A stretch of DNA of 64,000 bases from Shinisaurus crocodilurus (Eukaryota > Chordata > Lepidosauria > Squamata > Shinisauridae): contig CM037878.1 in NCBI GenBank assembly GCA_021292165.1, forward strand, positions 255,923,921 through 255,987,920, given 5' to 3'. Both the position numbers and the translations under genes were made by a program. Below, piece by piece: positions 45,910 through 56,995 of the stretch. Under the pieces are notes generated by a model that was not told the DNA's origin, did not search any database, and was given only the letters and a program-made list of their open reading frames with translations. The first letter of the stretch is position 1; every line of letters starts with the position of its first letter.

Positions 45910-46385
45910 TAAGACATGGGCAGTGGAACCTATGGCCACTAGGCAGTGTCTAGGCGGCCATAGGATCTTTCGGATTCCCAGCTACGAGGTCAGAAAATTG
46001 CTCCAACGTCATAGCTGGGGATCCATCCTTGGACCCCCTTCTCCGCCCCTCGCAGCCAGTGTGGGAAGAACTGCTCTGGCTGGTTCTCCAAGGTCATAAG
46101 AGCGACCTTGGAGAATGGCTTCTGGGGGCATTCCAAGGGGGTGGGGAGGGGAGGAAACCGGTGCCTTCAAGATACAGTGCAACGTGTCCTGGTGGTGCCT
46201 CAGCCTCCTTCCCTCCCGCTTCAAAGCACTGCACTTAGACAGCCACAATCGGCCATTTAAGTACTTTGCAGAGCAAGAGGAGTGTGGAGGTGACCTTCGC
46301 CTCTGTGCTTCTCCCGCCCTGCATAGGATGCCCATAATCCTCTGAGTTCGGAGGGTCATGGGCATCCCCATAGGATTGCACCCTA
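45910..46385. mobile_element. GC-rich, hairpin-bearing unclassified repeat candidate
   Basis: A GC-rich 475-bp block with several inverted repeats. TCTCCAAGGTC (46085-46095) pairs exactly with GACCTTGGAGA (46104-46114). GGATGCCCATAATCCTC (46327) folds on GGAGGGTCATGGGCATCC (46351-46368). The right end 'ccataggattgcaccctaag' resembles termini of common reptile palindromic repeats. A minus-strand frame of 120 codons has no domain. Confidence 0.4.
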
Positions 46386-46689
46386 AGAGTAAAACAAGCT
46401 GTTTTGAATGGAGCAGAATACCACCAGGATCACCAATCCTTCAGAAATGCAGATATCCCCCCCCCTTCAAAATTTCGACACGAACAGTCATGCATCCCTA
46501 CATGAAAAGACAGCTGAGTTGGACCCTAAGCTAAGTTTTGAGTGAACACATCCTTCATGACATGCCCTCTGTACTACTTGTGACTAGCTGGTCACCTTCC
46601 CCTATATATAGCAAATTAACCCCTGACATCTTCTGAGGGAGGTCTTATTGGTCATTCCAAAAACAACAGTGTCTTGCCAGGTAATGCCA

Positions 46690-47022
46690 TGAAAGTGGGC
46701 ACTCTCGGTAGTGGCAACCACTTCTGGAACACACTCCCACATCTGGTTTGAGAGCTAGAAACTGTGGTGAGCTTTAAATGCTTCCTGAAGATGTATTTGT
46801 TTACACAGGCTTTCCCTGACTTGTAATCAACTATGACAACATGGCTATATTCTACTGCTGTCCTTGTAATGGGTTTAAAAAAAAATAATAAAAAAATTAT
46901 TATTTTACATTGGTTTTACACTGTTTTTTATATTGTAGTTCATGTATTTTTGATGTATACTGCTTAGAGATTTTAAGGTATCAAGCGATATAGAAGTAAT
47001 ATAAATAAATAAATAAATAAAA
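46690..47022 (+). mobile_element. L2-type LINE 3' end, sense
   Basis: The start encodes a decayed FWNTLPHLV-like L2 C-terminus ('cttctggaacacactcccacatctgg'), then a T-rich 3' UTR, 'tactgcttagagattttaaggtatcaagcgatatagaa' and an (AAAT)n tail at 47001-47022. Confidence 0.75.
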
Positions 47023-47039
47023 AAGATATGCTTCGAAAT

Positions 47040-47960
47040 GAATTCAATCTGTTAAGAAACATGCAGCTCACAGTGTGTACATGGCTGTAAATGGATTTCT
47101 GAGCTATGGAGGAATCTCCGCTAATAAAGAAAGGGAAGCTGGCCTGTCTTTCGGAGGCGGTTCAAAATGTGCAACAAACATGAAGAAGAATGTAAGAAAA
47201 AAAGAGGGACAGTTTACTTGGCCTGTCCTAGCACACAGAAGTGGCAATTATTTCCAGGCCTTCGCAGCTGTTTTTGTCAGCTTTCAGTTCCTCCTGTCAC
47301 CTAGCTTTGCTGTGGCTTGCAGTACATCTCCTTGCCCTGAGTTCCACGGACAGCCATTTCCCCCCTGAGGGCCCAGGCACATCACAACTTTTCAGCAGCC
47401 CAAACACTGAAGCAGGAAGGGGCTGTCTGAAAATGACAAATGGAATTAGCCCAGCATTAGGCAGGGCAGCAGCCAAAGTCACTGTTTGCTATTTACCGAG
47501 GGGGGTGGGGAGGATGGAAATGGAAGACAACAAACATCTCCCCATGTCCCGTGGGGCTCTGCACAATGTCACAAAAAAGGTGGGTAATTAATCTCCCATC
47601 ACACCACCTGTCTGCCACGCACCTCTTTTCTCTCCTTGAATGGCATGCTCAAAGGCAGAGCAGAGTACAACAACACCACCTATTGGTGCTTGGCTATTCT
47701 GGATGCAAAATGTACTGCAGGTGGGGAGGGTGTAATTCACCATGCAAATCTCCCTGTCCCAAGGCAGCAACCCCTTGGTCAATTCAGAGCTCTCTAATTC
47801 TCCACTGTATGCCAGGCTTTGTAAAGTAAAACAGGGAGATGTGAAATGAAAGCCATTTTTATATTTGCATTTGCAAAAAATATATTATATTTTCCTATCA
47901 GGGGTATGCTTATTGATGACAGTGACCCACTTGGTTTAAGTACATGGGAGGTTATCTCCA
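47040..47960. promoter_or_regulatory. Repeat-free island, candidate conserved non-coding element
   Basis: About 900 bp without repeat signatures, with 'aaatgacaaatggaattagcccagcattagg' and similar motif-dense text near 47430. Overlapping plus-strand frames (47075-47368, 47241-47591) look exon-sized but show no domain and no convincing splice context. Regulatory DNA is a better guess than an exon. Confidence 0.25.
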
Positions 47961-47984
47961 CTGTGATCTGCAATATACAGTTTG

Positions 47985-49560
47985 CATAGAATCCTCGAGC
48001 TGGAAGATACCTCATTGCCCCCTGCCGATGCAGAAAATCCACTAACTTCACCAGGGAATCAAACCATTATTTTTTGGGAGGTTCAGTTACAGTTCAGGTT
48101 CAACGGCGACTGAAGTTGTTCAGAGTTTGTTCTAGTTTAGGCCAATAAAGGTTCAGTAACCAGTTTGGCAGACATAACCAACCAGTTCACAGGAGAAAAT
48201 GTACATATAACTTACGGTATATTATTTATAATGATCACTTGCACGGTGTGGTGGTGGAAGTTGATAGGTCTAAAACTGTTGTAACTAAGTGTCAGTAATA
48301 TATTTATTAAGCATGCAGAAAACAAAAAAAAAGAATCAAAGATTTAAAGAATCAAACATATTTTGTTAAATGTTCTCATTGTACTTTACATGTTAATAGC
48401 ATCTGATAGGCACCAAATACATTCTACATTGCCAGTCTTGTACTGGTTGTATCTCCTGACATATGTGTTGTATATTCATCCCTTCCATGTTGTAACTTCC
48501 ACGTTGACCTAATCCCTGTTGCCAAGGGAAAACAGGCCTCCAGTCCAATCCCTGGTCTGGTATTGGTGTTGTTTTTATGTGCTCATTCTGATTCCGGTTC
48601 TGGTGGAGCCAGTGAACATAACACATCAAGTGTTTTGTTGCTGAACCCTTATTCTGAACCAGTGATCTGAATCCCCCCGCTCCCTGGGTTCAGGTTCAAC
48701 AGAAACTTTCAGATCCTATTCCAGGTTCAGGTTCTATCCCAGTTCAGGAAAAAAAATAAAGGTTGTTCTAGGTTTTTGGTTGAGGTTTGGTTTGACTCCC
48801 TCACCAGAGCATCCCTGATGGGTGGCTATCCAGCGTCTGCTTAAAAATGTCGAATAGAGCCCACCACCTTCCAAAGCAGAATGTTCCACTGTTGAACAGC
48901 TTGTAGCATCATGAAGTTTTTGTTAAAGTTTAGTTGAAATTCTTTTCCTTGTAATTAGAACCTACTGGTTCAGAACCTACCCCCTTGACAACAGAGAGAG
49001 AACTGATTTGCTCCACCGGATGGAGTCTGACTAAAACAGAATAGAACAGTGCCATTACTTCTCACCATCTGAACACAAAACTTCTGTTGATGCAGCCTAA
49101 AATTGCATTAGCCATATTAGCCACCATGTTACACTACTAACTCATGTTTAGCATGTGGTCTACTAATACCCCTGGATCCTTTTCACATGCCCTTCTGTCA
49201 AACCATGTGTCACCCATCCTATGTTTCTTCAGCTGATTTTCCCTATCTAAAAACAGAACATTTATCTCTGTTGAAGTTCATTTTGTTACTTCTGGCTTGA
49301 TTCTACATCCTGTCAAGATCATCTTAAATCCTGTTTCTGTCTCCTAAGGTATCAGCTACCCCACCCAGTTTGGTGTCCTTTGCAAATCTGATAAGCATCT
49401 CCAAGTCATTTATAAAAAAATATTTAAAAATTTGGACCAAGGGCAGAACCGCACATATGGCACCCCACATGGCAGGCACATCTCCCCAGATTGTCAAGGA
49501 GCTGTTGATGAGCTTTCTTTGATATGTTATGTGAATATTCATTTTCTGGGAAATTAACAT
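47985..49560 (-). mobile_element. CR1 LINE, antisense, split by a later insertion
   Basis: 47985-48054 is the CR1 3' end (TAGAATCCTCGAGCTGGAAG...CCCCCTGCC). CR1 resumes at 48808 with 'catccctgatgggtggctatccagc' and continues through RT blocks ('gatgcagcctaaaattgcattagcc', 'ctcatgtttagcatgtggtctac', 'cagtttggtgtcctttgcaaatctgataagc') to about 49560. A further internal deletion near 49010-49030 removes the RT thumb region. 5'-truncated and dead. Confidence 0.85.
48055..48799. mobile_element. hAT-like element inserted in CR1, 745 bp
   Basis: Termini GGAATCAAACC (48055) and GGTTTGACTCC (ending 48799) are inverted repeats. Flanks ttcaccag (48047-48054) and ctcaccag (48800-48807) match 7 of 8, and removing the element rejoins CR1 correctly. 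Both subterminal regions carry many GGTTCAG/CTGAACC words. No transposase remnant was recognised. Confidence 0.7.
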
Positions 49561-49719
49561 GAGAGGGATTTTTTGTTTTTAAAGGTTATGGGCTCAACTC
49601 CTTCATTACAATATGTGACACCAAACACTGCAGTGCAGGTGACAATCGTAGGGATGGGCAGAACCCCCCCAGCTCGTGTGAGCATGTGTGAAGGAGAACT
49701 CAGTCCACTTATCTGATGA

Positions 49720-50152
49720 TAATGGCACTACAAAGTGCAGTCCTGTTTTTTGAGTAGGATACTTGAAAGACCACCCCTTTCCACATGAACCTGCTCTTCC
49801 ATTGAGTTTGTCAGCTAAGGACTTGCTCAGCATCCCATTGCCATCTGAGTTGTGGCAGGGACTTCTTGGTTGCAGCACCTAGGTTTTGAACTCCTTTCCT
49901 TGAGAGGTTCAGCTGGCTTTAGGTGGGCTCTAGACATTTTTGTTCAACCAGGAGTTTTGATGTATATTCATCTTCCCCTTACTATTTGGGGAATAGCAGT
50001 CTTTTAGCTGGCTCTGTTTTTACTGCTCTTTCTTGCTTTTTATTGTGCTTTTATTGTACCTGTATATCTATTTTTATGATTATAAGTTACCTTTATGGTC
50101 CTTTTCAGAGCTGAAAGGTGAGGTAAAAGTGATCTTCTCAATAAATAAAAAG
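49720..50152 (+). mobile_element. L2-type LINE 3' end, sense
   Basis: 'gttttgaactcctttccttgagaggttcagctggc' is a decayed LWNSLP-type region; it leads to a T-rich UTR, 'ttcagagctgaaaggtgaggtaaaag' and an AATAAATAAA tail. Confidence 0.6.
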
Positions 50153-50732
50153 AAAACCCAAAATGTCATTGAACCATAGACTTGGGAAGGTACCAGAAAA
50201 CTATGTTGTTCATTCCCCAGGTGCATTTCAGGATCATTCCCCACCAGCCTTACACAATTCAACTTATGAAGCCAAGAGCACAGGATGCCATAAGCAGAGA
50301 GCAGATGCACTACAGAACAGTGCCTCCAGAGTAAATAGCTCCAGATGCCTCAAGCAACTGAGCCAAGTCATTTGTTTAATCCAAATTCTAGCTGAGTCTG
50401 TAGCTACATATATCATCAATTCCTACATTAAAGTAGGAAGAGTCAAGCAAAGAAAGTAGTGCTTAGGCACTTGGCCCAAGATCTAACCAACCACAAACTA
50501 TTCACTAGGAAGAAACAATCAAAATAAGCAACATATTTGAATGCCTCAAATTCAAACTCAGATGTTTACATTGATAAACAACCTAACCTCAAATCTGCAA
50601 AATTGCCACAAAGATCTGATCTGATCAACTCTGATCAATGGTCATTAACTACAAAGTGATGGTTGACAGTTGACACTGAGAAACAGAAATCTCAAATCCC
50701 ATGAAAAATAGGACAGAAGGGGTTAAGAGCAT
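50153..50732. other. Unresolved stretch
   Basis: No gene or classified repeat recognised. Confidence 0.35.
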
Positions 50733-50915
50733 AAGAACATAAGAAGAGCCATGCTGGATCAGACCAAGGGTCCATCTAGTCCAGGATTCTGTTCACACAG
50801 TGGCCAACCAGCTGCCTACAGGATCCCACAAGCAGGACATGAGTGCAACAGCAACTTCCTACCCATGTTCCCCAGCAACTGGAGTACATAGGCATACTGC
50901 CTCTGATACTGGACG
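50733..50915 (-). mobile_element. CR1-b LINE 3' end, antisense
   Basis: Clear copy of the family terminus: AACATAAGAAGAGCCATGC, 'gaccaagggtccatctagtcc', 'cacagtggccaaccagctgcc', 'ccccagcaactgga'. 3' UTR only. Confidence 0.9.
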
Positions 50916-51430
50916 TTTAAAAGACACTTTTGGTTCCAAAATCCCAAACCTGGCAAAGTTCAAGGAAGTTAGATCATGTTCATGATTTTCCATCAAAGAG
51001 GGATAAGGAGAAATTGTGTCTGATCCTTAGTGCATACATGGAGATAGTGGTGTGAACACTGTGCTAAATAATCATCTGCCACCAGGATTTGCAGCATTGC
51101 TTCCAGTATGTTACAGATTCATATTCCAGCCACATAACCTGGAAGTCACTGGTTGGGATGATACCTCCCTTCACCTCATAACTGCTACAAGATTCCTGTG
51201 TCATCTGCCCTTCTCAAACACTTTGGCAACACTGGAATATGTCACCTTAATCAAATAGCTTAGAATTAGGCTTATTGACACCATAGACATAGCAGGAGGG
51301 GGAAATTATATCAAGTAACCCAACATTTCATGCCATGGAGGTAGAAAGCATAGGAAAAGCATCAAGAGGAGTAAGCAGCACTATTCAAGGATTGTCACGT
51401 GTGATGTTGATCAGAATAGCAATGCATTTG

Positions 51431-51432
<2 letters not shown>
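50916..51432. other. Unresolved stretch
   Basis: No gene or classified repeat recognised. Confidence 0.35.

Positions 51433-51461
<29 letters not shown>
51433..51461. repeat. (TG)n microsatellite
   Basis: About 14 TG units immediately before the L2 RT fragment; the same TG-then-L2 arrangement occurs at 62868. Confidence 0.95.
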
Positions 51462-51464
<3 letters not shown>

Positions 51465-51775
51465 AATGCAGCAGCCAGAATGAGGCATTTGGATCATATT
51501 TCTCCTATTGTGTATCATTTACATTGGCCGCATGCTGGTCTCTGGGCCCAATTCAAGGTGCTGATTTTGGCCATTAAAGCCATAAATGGTTTGGGACTTT
51601 ATTATCTGAAGGATTGCCTACACCTGTATGAGCCTGCCCAAGCATTAAGATCAGCGTCAGAGGCCCTGCTCTCTGGCCCACCAGCAAAAATCATTAGGCT
51701 GGTGGGTGCTAGGATAGGGCTTTTTCCATGGAGGCCCCACATCCTTGGAACTCCCTTCCCAGGAAGATAAAAATC
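51462..51775 (+). mobile_element. L2-type LINE RT C-terminal fragment, sense
   Basis: The frame ending at 51770 reads QNAAARMRHLDHISPIVYHLHW, QFKVLILAIKAINGLGLYYLKDCLHLYEPAQALRS and LVGARIGLFPW: L2 RT C-terminus. It has little 3' UTR, and a SINE follows at 51858. Confidence 0.88.
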
Positions 51776-51857
51776 ATTAGCTGCTGCTGGTGGTGGTGTG
51801 CGTGTGTATGGATGGATTTAATTGTAATTTGTACGTTCATATTCAGAGAAACCTACA

Positions 51858-52103
51858 TGATATTTATTTATTTATTTATTTATTGTATTTATACCCCGCC
51901 TTTTTTCCTACAAGGAACCCAAGGCAGCTTACACAATCCTCCTCCTCTCTATTTGATCCTCACAACAACCCTGTGAGGTAGGTTAGGCTGAGAGTCAGTG
52001 ACTGGCCCAAAGTCACCCAGTGAGTTTCATGGTCGAGGGGGAACTAGAACCCAGATCTCCCGAGTCCCAGTCCAACACTCTCACCACTACGCCACACTGG
52101 CTC
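51858..52103 (-). mobile_element. tRNA-derived SINE, antisense
   Basis: Reverse-complement copy of the 8591-8821 family: (ATTT)n tail at 51858, 'ataccccgcc' tail block, 'caaccctgtgaggtaggttaggctgagag' core, B box 'gaactagaacccagat', and A box 'ccactacgccaca' at the right end. Confidence 0.9.
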
Positions 52104-52289
52104 AAAGGCACACATATCAAAGGCCTAAAGGGCTTCAGCTGCCCAGTGTTTCAGCCTCTTCTCCCTGGAAGCCCTTCCATGAAGATCCGCTTGCCTGGAA
52201 GATTGTGGGGGCATTTGGACCATATCGTGAGGATGAATGGCTCTTCAGCCTTACTCATCTCCTGGAAGCTTAACAAAAGGTGTGATGCT

Positions 52290-52480
52290 TCTGGTTCGAT
52301 CATGCTTGCGCTCTGGCGGGGCCTTAGGTTCAAATCTCTGCTTGGCTGGCGGTAGAGCTCATCAGATGACTCTGAACCAATCCCTCTGTCTCAGCCTTAC
52401 CTACCTTGGAGAGTTCTTATGAGGAGAAGATGAGAGAAGGTCAAGAGGTAAATGTACAATGACAAATTCTGTATATTTTT
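52290..52480 (+). mobile_element. MIR-like SINE, sense
   Basis: B box 'aggttcaaatctctgcttgg', then 'ctctgtctcagccttacctacc' and 'gagttcttatgaggag' CORE blocks. Decayed. Confidence 0.6.
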
Positions 52481-52839
52481 CTTGACGATATGATGCTCGT
52501 GCTAGAGTCGGCAACACAGCAGCACCGGCAGACATAACAGTGCCCCCTAGGCACCCACCAAACCCCCCTGCCCCTCCCAAATTTTAAAATAATGTGGAGA
52601 GTATTTTAACATTTGTTTTTTGTTATCTTCCTCAGCCTTTAGCTACTCTGCCCACTCCCTTTCCTTTCCCCAGCATGCCTCTGGACCCCAGCTGGACCCC
52701 CACAGCATTATTCCAAGAAAAAAGGAAGAGGTGAGGCAGCTGCAAGCTGGAAACTCCTTTGCAGCACTTTGCAGCTAGCTAAAACCACTTAAAAAAAAAA
52801 ACATTAAAAAGAAAGTAAAGGGACCCTACTGCCTGGTAA

Positions 52840-53390
52840 GCTTGGGGGGTTGGGGTGTGTTTTGCCCAGCTTTGTGTGCTTTACTGTGTGGTTTTGAGGT
52901 GGAGATGTTTTGCCTATGTCATCTTGGTTCTTCTGGGAGGGGTTAATGGTGTGTCTGTGTTCAGTTTTTGAAGGAGTGGTAGCTTTGCCTGTCTCTTTGC
53001 TTGGGAGCAGAGAGTTGTGCCTGCCTTTTTGCTTTTTTGATGTGGGGCGGGGCAATTGTGCCGGTGTGTTTGGTTGTTGTAGGGGGGAGTTTTGCCTGCA
53101 TGTCTAGGTATGGGGGGGGCAGTTCTGCCTGTCTGATTTGTGGGGGATAGTTTTGCCTGACTTTTCAATTTTGAGGGGCAGTTTTGCCTGCCTGTCTGGG
53201 GTAGTTTCTTTGGATGAGGAGTTTACCTGCCTGTTTATTTTGGGGTAGTTTTGCTTGTCTACCTTTTGGGGGCAGGGAGTATTGCCTGTCTGCTGTTTTG
53301 TTTTTTGGGGGATGTAGGCTTCCCTGTCTGGTTTTGGGAAAGTTGGGGGGGGGGTAGTTTTGCCTGTTTGCTTTTTGGGTGGGGTTTCTC
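52840..53390 (+). repeat. Degenerate minisatellite
   Basis: A word like GGGGNAGTTTTGCCTGTCTG recurs about ten times at irregular 40-60 bp spacing (for example near 53090, 53120, 53150, 53180, 53240, 53355). Strand asymmetry is strong (G+T-rich plus strand). Confidence 0.75.
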
Positions 53391-53484
53391 AGAGCATCAC
53401 GAGCTTTCTTTCTGTAAAATGGGTATCTTGTGCTTTATGGAGGACAAATATGGGGTTTGGCATTTGGGGCGCAAAACCTAACCT

Positions 53485-53837
53485 GTTCCAGCAACACCAA
53501 GTAGGCCGCTCAACAAGATCTGCCACAGACGGCCTTCTCCTTGTCCCTTCAGCCAGAGCAGCTAGACTGGTGGGGACGAGGAAGAGGGCCTTTTCTGTGG
53601 TGACCCCCGTACTGTGGAACTCTCTCCTGAGTGACCTCCGCCATGCCCCCTCTCTGCTGAGCTTCCGCCGCTCATTAAAAAAAATTTAATGATGAAACTT
53701 CCCCACCTGGCTGTTCAGGCGGGAATATGGGGTGGGTTAAGATTTTAAAATTTTTATACTGTTTTAAATGTATTTTATCTTGTTTTTATCCTATGTACAT
53801 CGCCCAGGGTGGCCGGTTGCTGGATGGGCGATAAATA
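53485..53837 (+). mobile_element. L2-type LINE RT C-terminus and 3' UTR, sense
   Basis: Frame ending at 53689 reads RSATDGLLLVPSARAARLVGTRKRAFSVVTPVLWNSLLSDLRHAPSLLSFRRSLKK, the end of L2 ORF2. The UTR ends with 'atcgcccagggtggccgg' and a (GAT)n tail. Confidence 0.88.
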
Positions 53838-53872
<35 letters not shown>

Positions 53873-53909
53873 CGACGACGACGACGACGACAACAACAAC
53901 AACAACAAC
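53838..53909. repeat. (GAT)n(GAC)n(AAC)n at an L2 3' end
   Basis: Eleven GAT, seven GAC and seven AAC units in sequence, starting directly at the L2 3' terminus. Each type differs by one base from the previous, as if it evolved stepwise. Confidence 0.95.
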
Positions 53910-54109
53910 TCTGTCTTACACTTTGTTTCTTGGGCAAGTTACTTGTCCTTTGTCACTAGGGAAGGCCCCACAGCAGCCATTTCATGGTGGTGCCCATGAT
54001 TCCCAAATGCGCCCATGGGCTCCAAAAGGTTGGAGGTCCCTGTTCTAATAGTCTGAAATAATGATGAGACTCCTATTGCAAGCCGGGAAACATGAGTCTC
54101 GGGCTCTCC

Positions 54110-54190
54110 TAAATGGGGGGGGGAGGGATGAGGGTGGGAGGGATGAGGGTGGGAGGGTACGTGGGTGAGAAGAAGGGTGTGTGTGAGGTC
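54110..54190 (+). repeat. G-rich short tandem repeat, quadruplex-prone
   Basis: GGGAGGGATGAGGGT is repeated at 54120-54158 and followed by more GGG triplets: at least eight G3 runs within 60 bp on the plus strand. Confidence 0.85.
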
Positions 54191-54479
54191 AAGGGGGGAA
54201 TTCAGGTTGGCTCAGACAGAAATAAGACAAACTGCTTCCTGAGTTTGGAGGAAATACCTTATAAACCAAACCGATGCAAGCTGCCACTCACTGGTTTAAA
54301 GTGTGTGTAAAATGTATTACAAGTCCATGTATTTTTGTTTGTTTGTTCCTGTTTGGATGGATAGTGTCAGGGTTGGTTAGAAAGTGCTGGTATGGGAGAC
54401 AATATTTATATAAAGTTCCCCAGCCCCTTCCCAAATTGCATCTCAATAAAGCCTCATGAGTTTTCCATAAAACATTTAA

Positions 54480-55020
54480 ACTCATATAAAGCATTGAGCT
54501 TATTACATTTCCACATTTGGATTGATGTACCGACTGAGCGCACATATTTCGGGAGGCTTTGAGACCCCAATTGCAGGAGCCTCAGGTCAGGTCCAAGCAC
54601 AAACCTCTGCACAGATTGACATCACAGGCTGAGCCCAGCCAATCCCCGGCTGCTGCAGCTTCTCACTTTTAATAAATATCGCAGGCCCTGCTCTAATCAA
54701 GCAGGTGAAAAGAAAGTTGCTCTTTGTTCTTTCAAGCCAACCTTCCCTTTTTTCCCCTCCCAGCACAGTTAGATCTCTTACAGGATTTGGTGACCTCAAG
54801 AAAAAAAAATATTTTCTCCCCTGCTCCTGCCGCCCCAAATCACCAGTCACCACACACATTTTTACAAACATGCTCTGCATTGTTGCCTTCACTAATCGTA
54901 CCGACAGTGGCGATCAATGGCTCTAAAGGAGATTTGTACGAACCACAAAGAGTCAAACGCTGCCACTATGGAGATAAATGCCCCCTTTCACTCCTCTGCA
55001 GCAACTCACCACAACACACC
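54480..55020. promoter_or_regulatory. Repeat-free island, candidate conserved non-coding element
   Basis: Complex text including ATTGACATCACAGGCTGAG, CAAACATGCTCTGCATTG, CTAATCGTACCGAC and GATCAATGGCTCTAAAG. It is distinct from the flanking repeats and has several CpG sites kept, unlike its surroundings. Overlapping frames on both strands have no domain. Confidence 0.3.
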
Positions 55021-55850
55021 TCCTGGGGAAAGGTTTTATTCTGTACCAAGGTTATTACTCAGGGGGAGCATGGGTTCAGCATTTATCCAGGAGGGGGCAC
55101 TTCCTGGCCTTCATTTTATAGCAGAAACTCAGCGCTACAAACAACTTCTGAATGGAAATGGCTATAACCCCCAGAATGCTTGCAGCTCTGTCAATTCTCC
55201 ATCGTCCACACCCCCTACATCTTCCTGCCAAGCTCTCAAACACTATGCTACTACCACCTTATATTTTTCCTAAGCCTCCAGCCAGTTCCTGCCTGACTCT
55301 TGCAGAAATCCATGTTGATCAGTTGAACAACCACTTGGACAATCTCACTGAAAGATTTACCTGGCAACCGCAGGAGGGGTATGGACCAACCTATGGGGGC
55401 TGGGTCCACAGCCCTTATGCAAACAGCTGGAGAAGAAGCCCTGCAGGTTCAGGTTCAGAGTCAGGAAAAAACAAGACCTAGTAGGCAGCTGCTAAAATGG
55501 GATCATGCCTAGAGTAAGAGCATGATAGAAACAGGTGCAGGAGCACCAGGAAGCAGACAAGTCCAGTTACAGAAAACCAGGGAATGCAGATAGCTTAGAG
55601 AGCAGATGCCAAGGCATCATGCCTTCTTTACTAGGGATGGTACCACCTCAGGCTTCAGGTGGGGAGATTGCATGTGAATGCTCCCTTCAAGCATGGAAAA
55701 AGACTGGTAGTAACAACAACATCCCTGCACATAGAAAAGTACCATGCTGGGTTGAAAGGTTCTAGCTGAGCCTTCTCGCTGACATACTACTTTTCTATAT
55801 GGTCAAAGGTGGGTTTGCATGATGGAACATTCAGAAACACAGGTTCCATC
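55021..55850. other. Unresolved stretch
   Basis: No gene. 55455-55620 is rich in 'caggttcagagtcagg' and 'gcaccaggaagcagacaag' words like the possible LTR at 14476, but no boundaries can be fixed. Confidence 0.35.
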
Positions 55851-55854
55851 ACCA

Positions 55855-55995
55855 TCTAAAGCATGGATGGGGAACCTCTGGGCCATGGAGCCTCCTTGAC
55901 TTGCAATCTGATACAGACACGAGTCAGAATCATCTTTGAGATGGAATTCAGAGAACCTCGACAAGCTCGAGTTTTGTCAATTTGCATGTCCCTCC
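55855..55995. mobile_element. Adjoining M2 and M1 fragments
   Basis: 'catggatggggaacctctgggcc' (55862) is an M2-like left end; from 55895 'caatctgatacagac' to 'agaacctcgacaagctcgag' and 'catgtccctc' is an M1 right end. Both are truncated against each other. Confidence 0.5.
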
Positions 55996-56744
55996 CTGCC
56001 AGTCACAGGGGCTGATGTCACATAACCATATTGCCTCCAGGGCATAAACAGATCTCTGAAAAACGAGCACCTACAGACTTGTCTCAGCCCATCAGGTTCC
56101 TTGTTCAAGTCCTTGAGCTTCTGGTCTGAGGCCCTTTTGGGACCTCCAGCCGTAGGACTCTACAAAACTAGTTTGTTTATTCTCTTTGGTTTTGCCAATT
56201 ATGCTTTGCCTCTTATCAAGCTTGCCTTTGTGGGATTAAACTGCCTGTTTGAGATGATGTTTGGTTCCAGATGGGTGGGGGAAAGTGTAAAGGCTGCATG
56301 CAAATGGGCCTAAAATAGGTTGCCTGTGATGCAGGCAATACATAGATTATATGATGATGTGATGTGGCATGAAGAGTTTATTGTCACTCCTTTGGGAAGA
56401 GAGGCATAATGCTGTTTTAAATTTCCTGCTCATAAAACCTTCATCTACACGTCAGGATTGCCAGATCAAACATTTCACAGATTGTGGGTGCTGCACAATG
56501 CTGTGGTATTTGTTACATGGAACCGCTGGCTAGGGAGATCCTTTTCATTGGTTTATCAGATCTCCTTAACTCAGTAGCATCCTTAAACTGTGTGCTGCTG
56601 GGGCACATTACTGCACCACAAAACAACTGCTAATGTACTGTGAGAAATGATTAAATACTTAAAGATCCTGGGAGTACCCCGGGCTCTCACACCCACTCTC
56701 AAAGATGTCTTCCTGGTTATCTCTGCCATGATTCAGTGGTGTGC

Positions 56745-56745
<1 letters not shown>
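55996..56745. other. Unresolved stretch
   Basis: No gene or repeat recognised. Confidence 0.35.

Positions 56746-56775
<30 letters not shown>
56746..56775. repeat. (TTTC)n microsatellite
   Basis: Seven TTTC units. Confidence 0.95.
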
Positions 56776-56995
56776 ATGGGACTCTGCTGTATCCCTCTGC
56801 ATCAGCTGTGATCTGCTTGATCCATCATGCCTGATGCAGAGATGCAACAAAATTCCCACCAGCAGTGAAGCCTACCCTTTGTGTCTCTGCACTAGTTGCT
56901 GGCCTGTGTTTGCTGCCTTCGAACCAGGAAGTATATATCCAGGTCTAGTCATTGACTCATTTGGGAACAATGTGTAAGAATTGCATCTTTGAAAG

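Larger units (their letters stand above)
52502..54042. mobile_element. Possible long non-autonomous DNA element (weak)
   Basis: CTAGAGTCGGCAAC at 52502 and GGTTGGAGGTCCCTG ending at 54042 look like mirrored hAT-type ends (CAGGG.TCGGCAAC form), enclosing a minisatellite and a later L2. No TSD was found, so the pairing is uncertain. Confidence 0.3.

Noticed and set aside
46009..46371. CpG island/promoter with a 120-codon ORF
   Set aside because: GC-rich but dominated by hairpins, no exon downstream, and termini resemble an interspersed repeat.
47075..47591. Possible exons
   Set aside because: Frames overlap on both strands, no domain and no convincing splice sites; non-coding conserved DNA is as likely.
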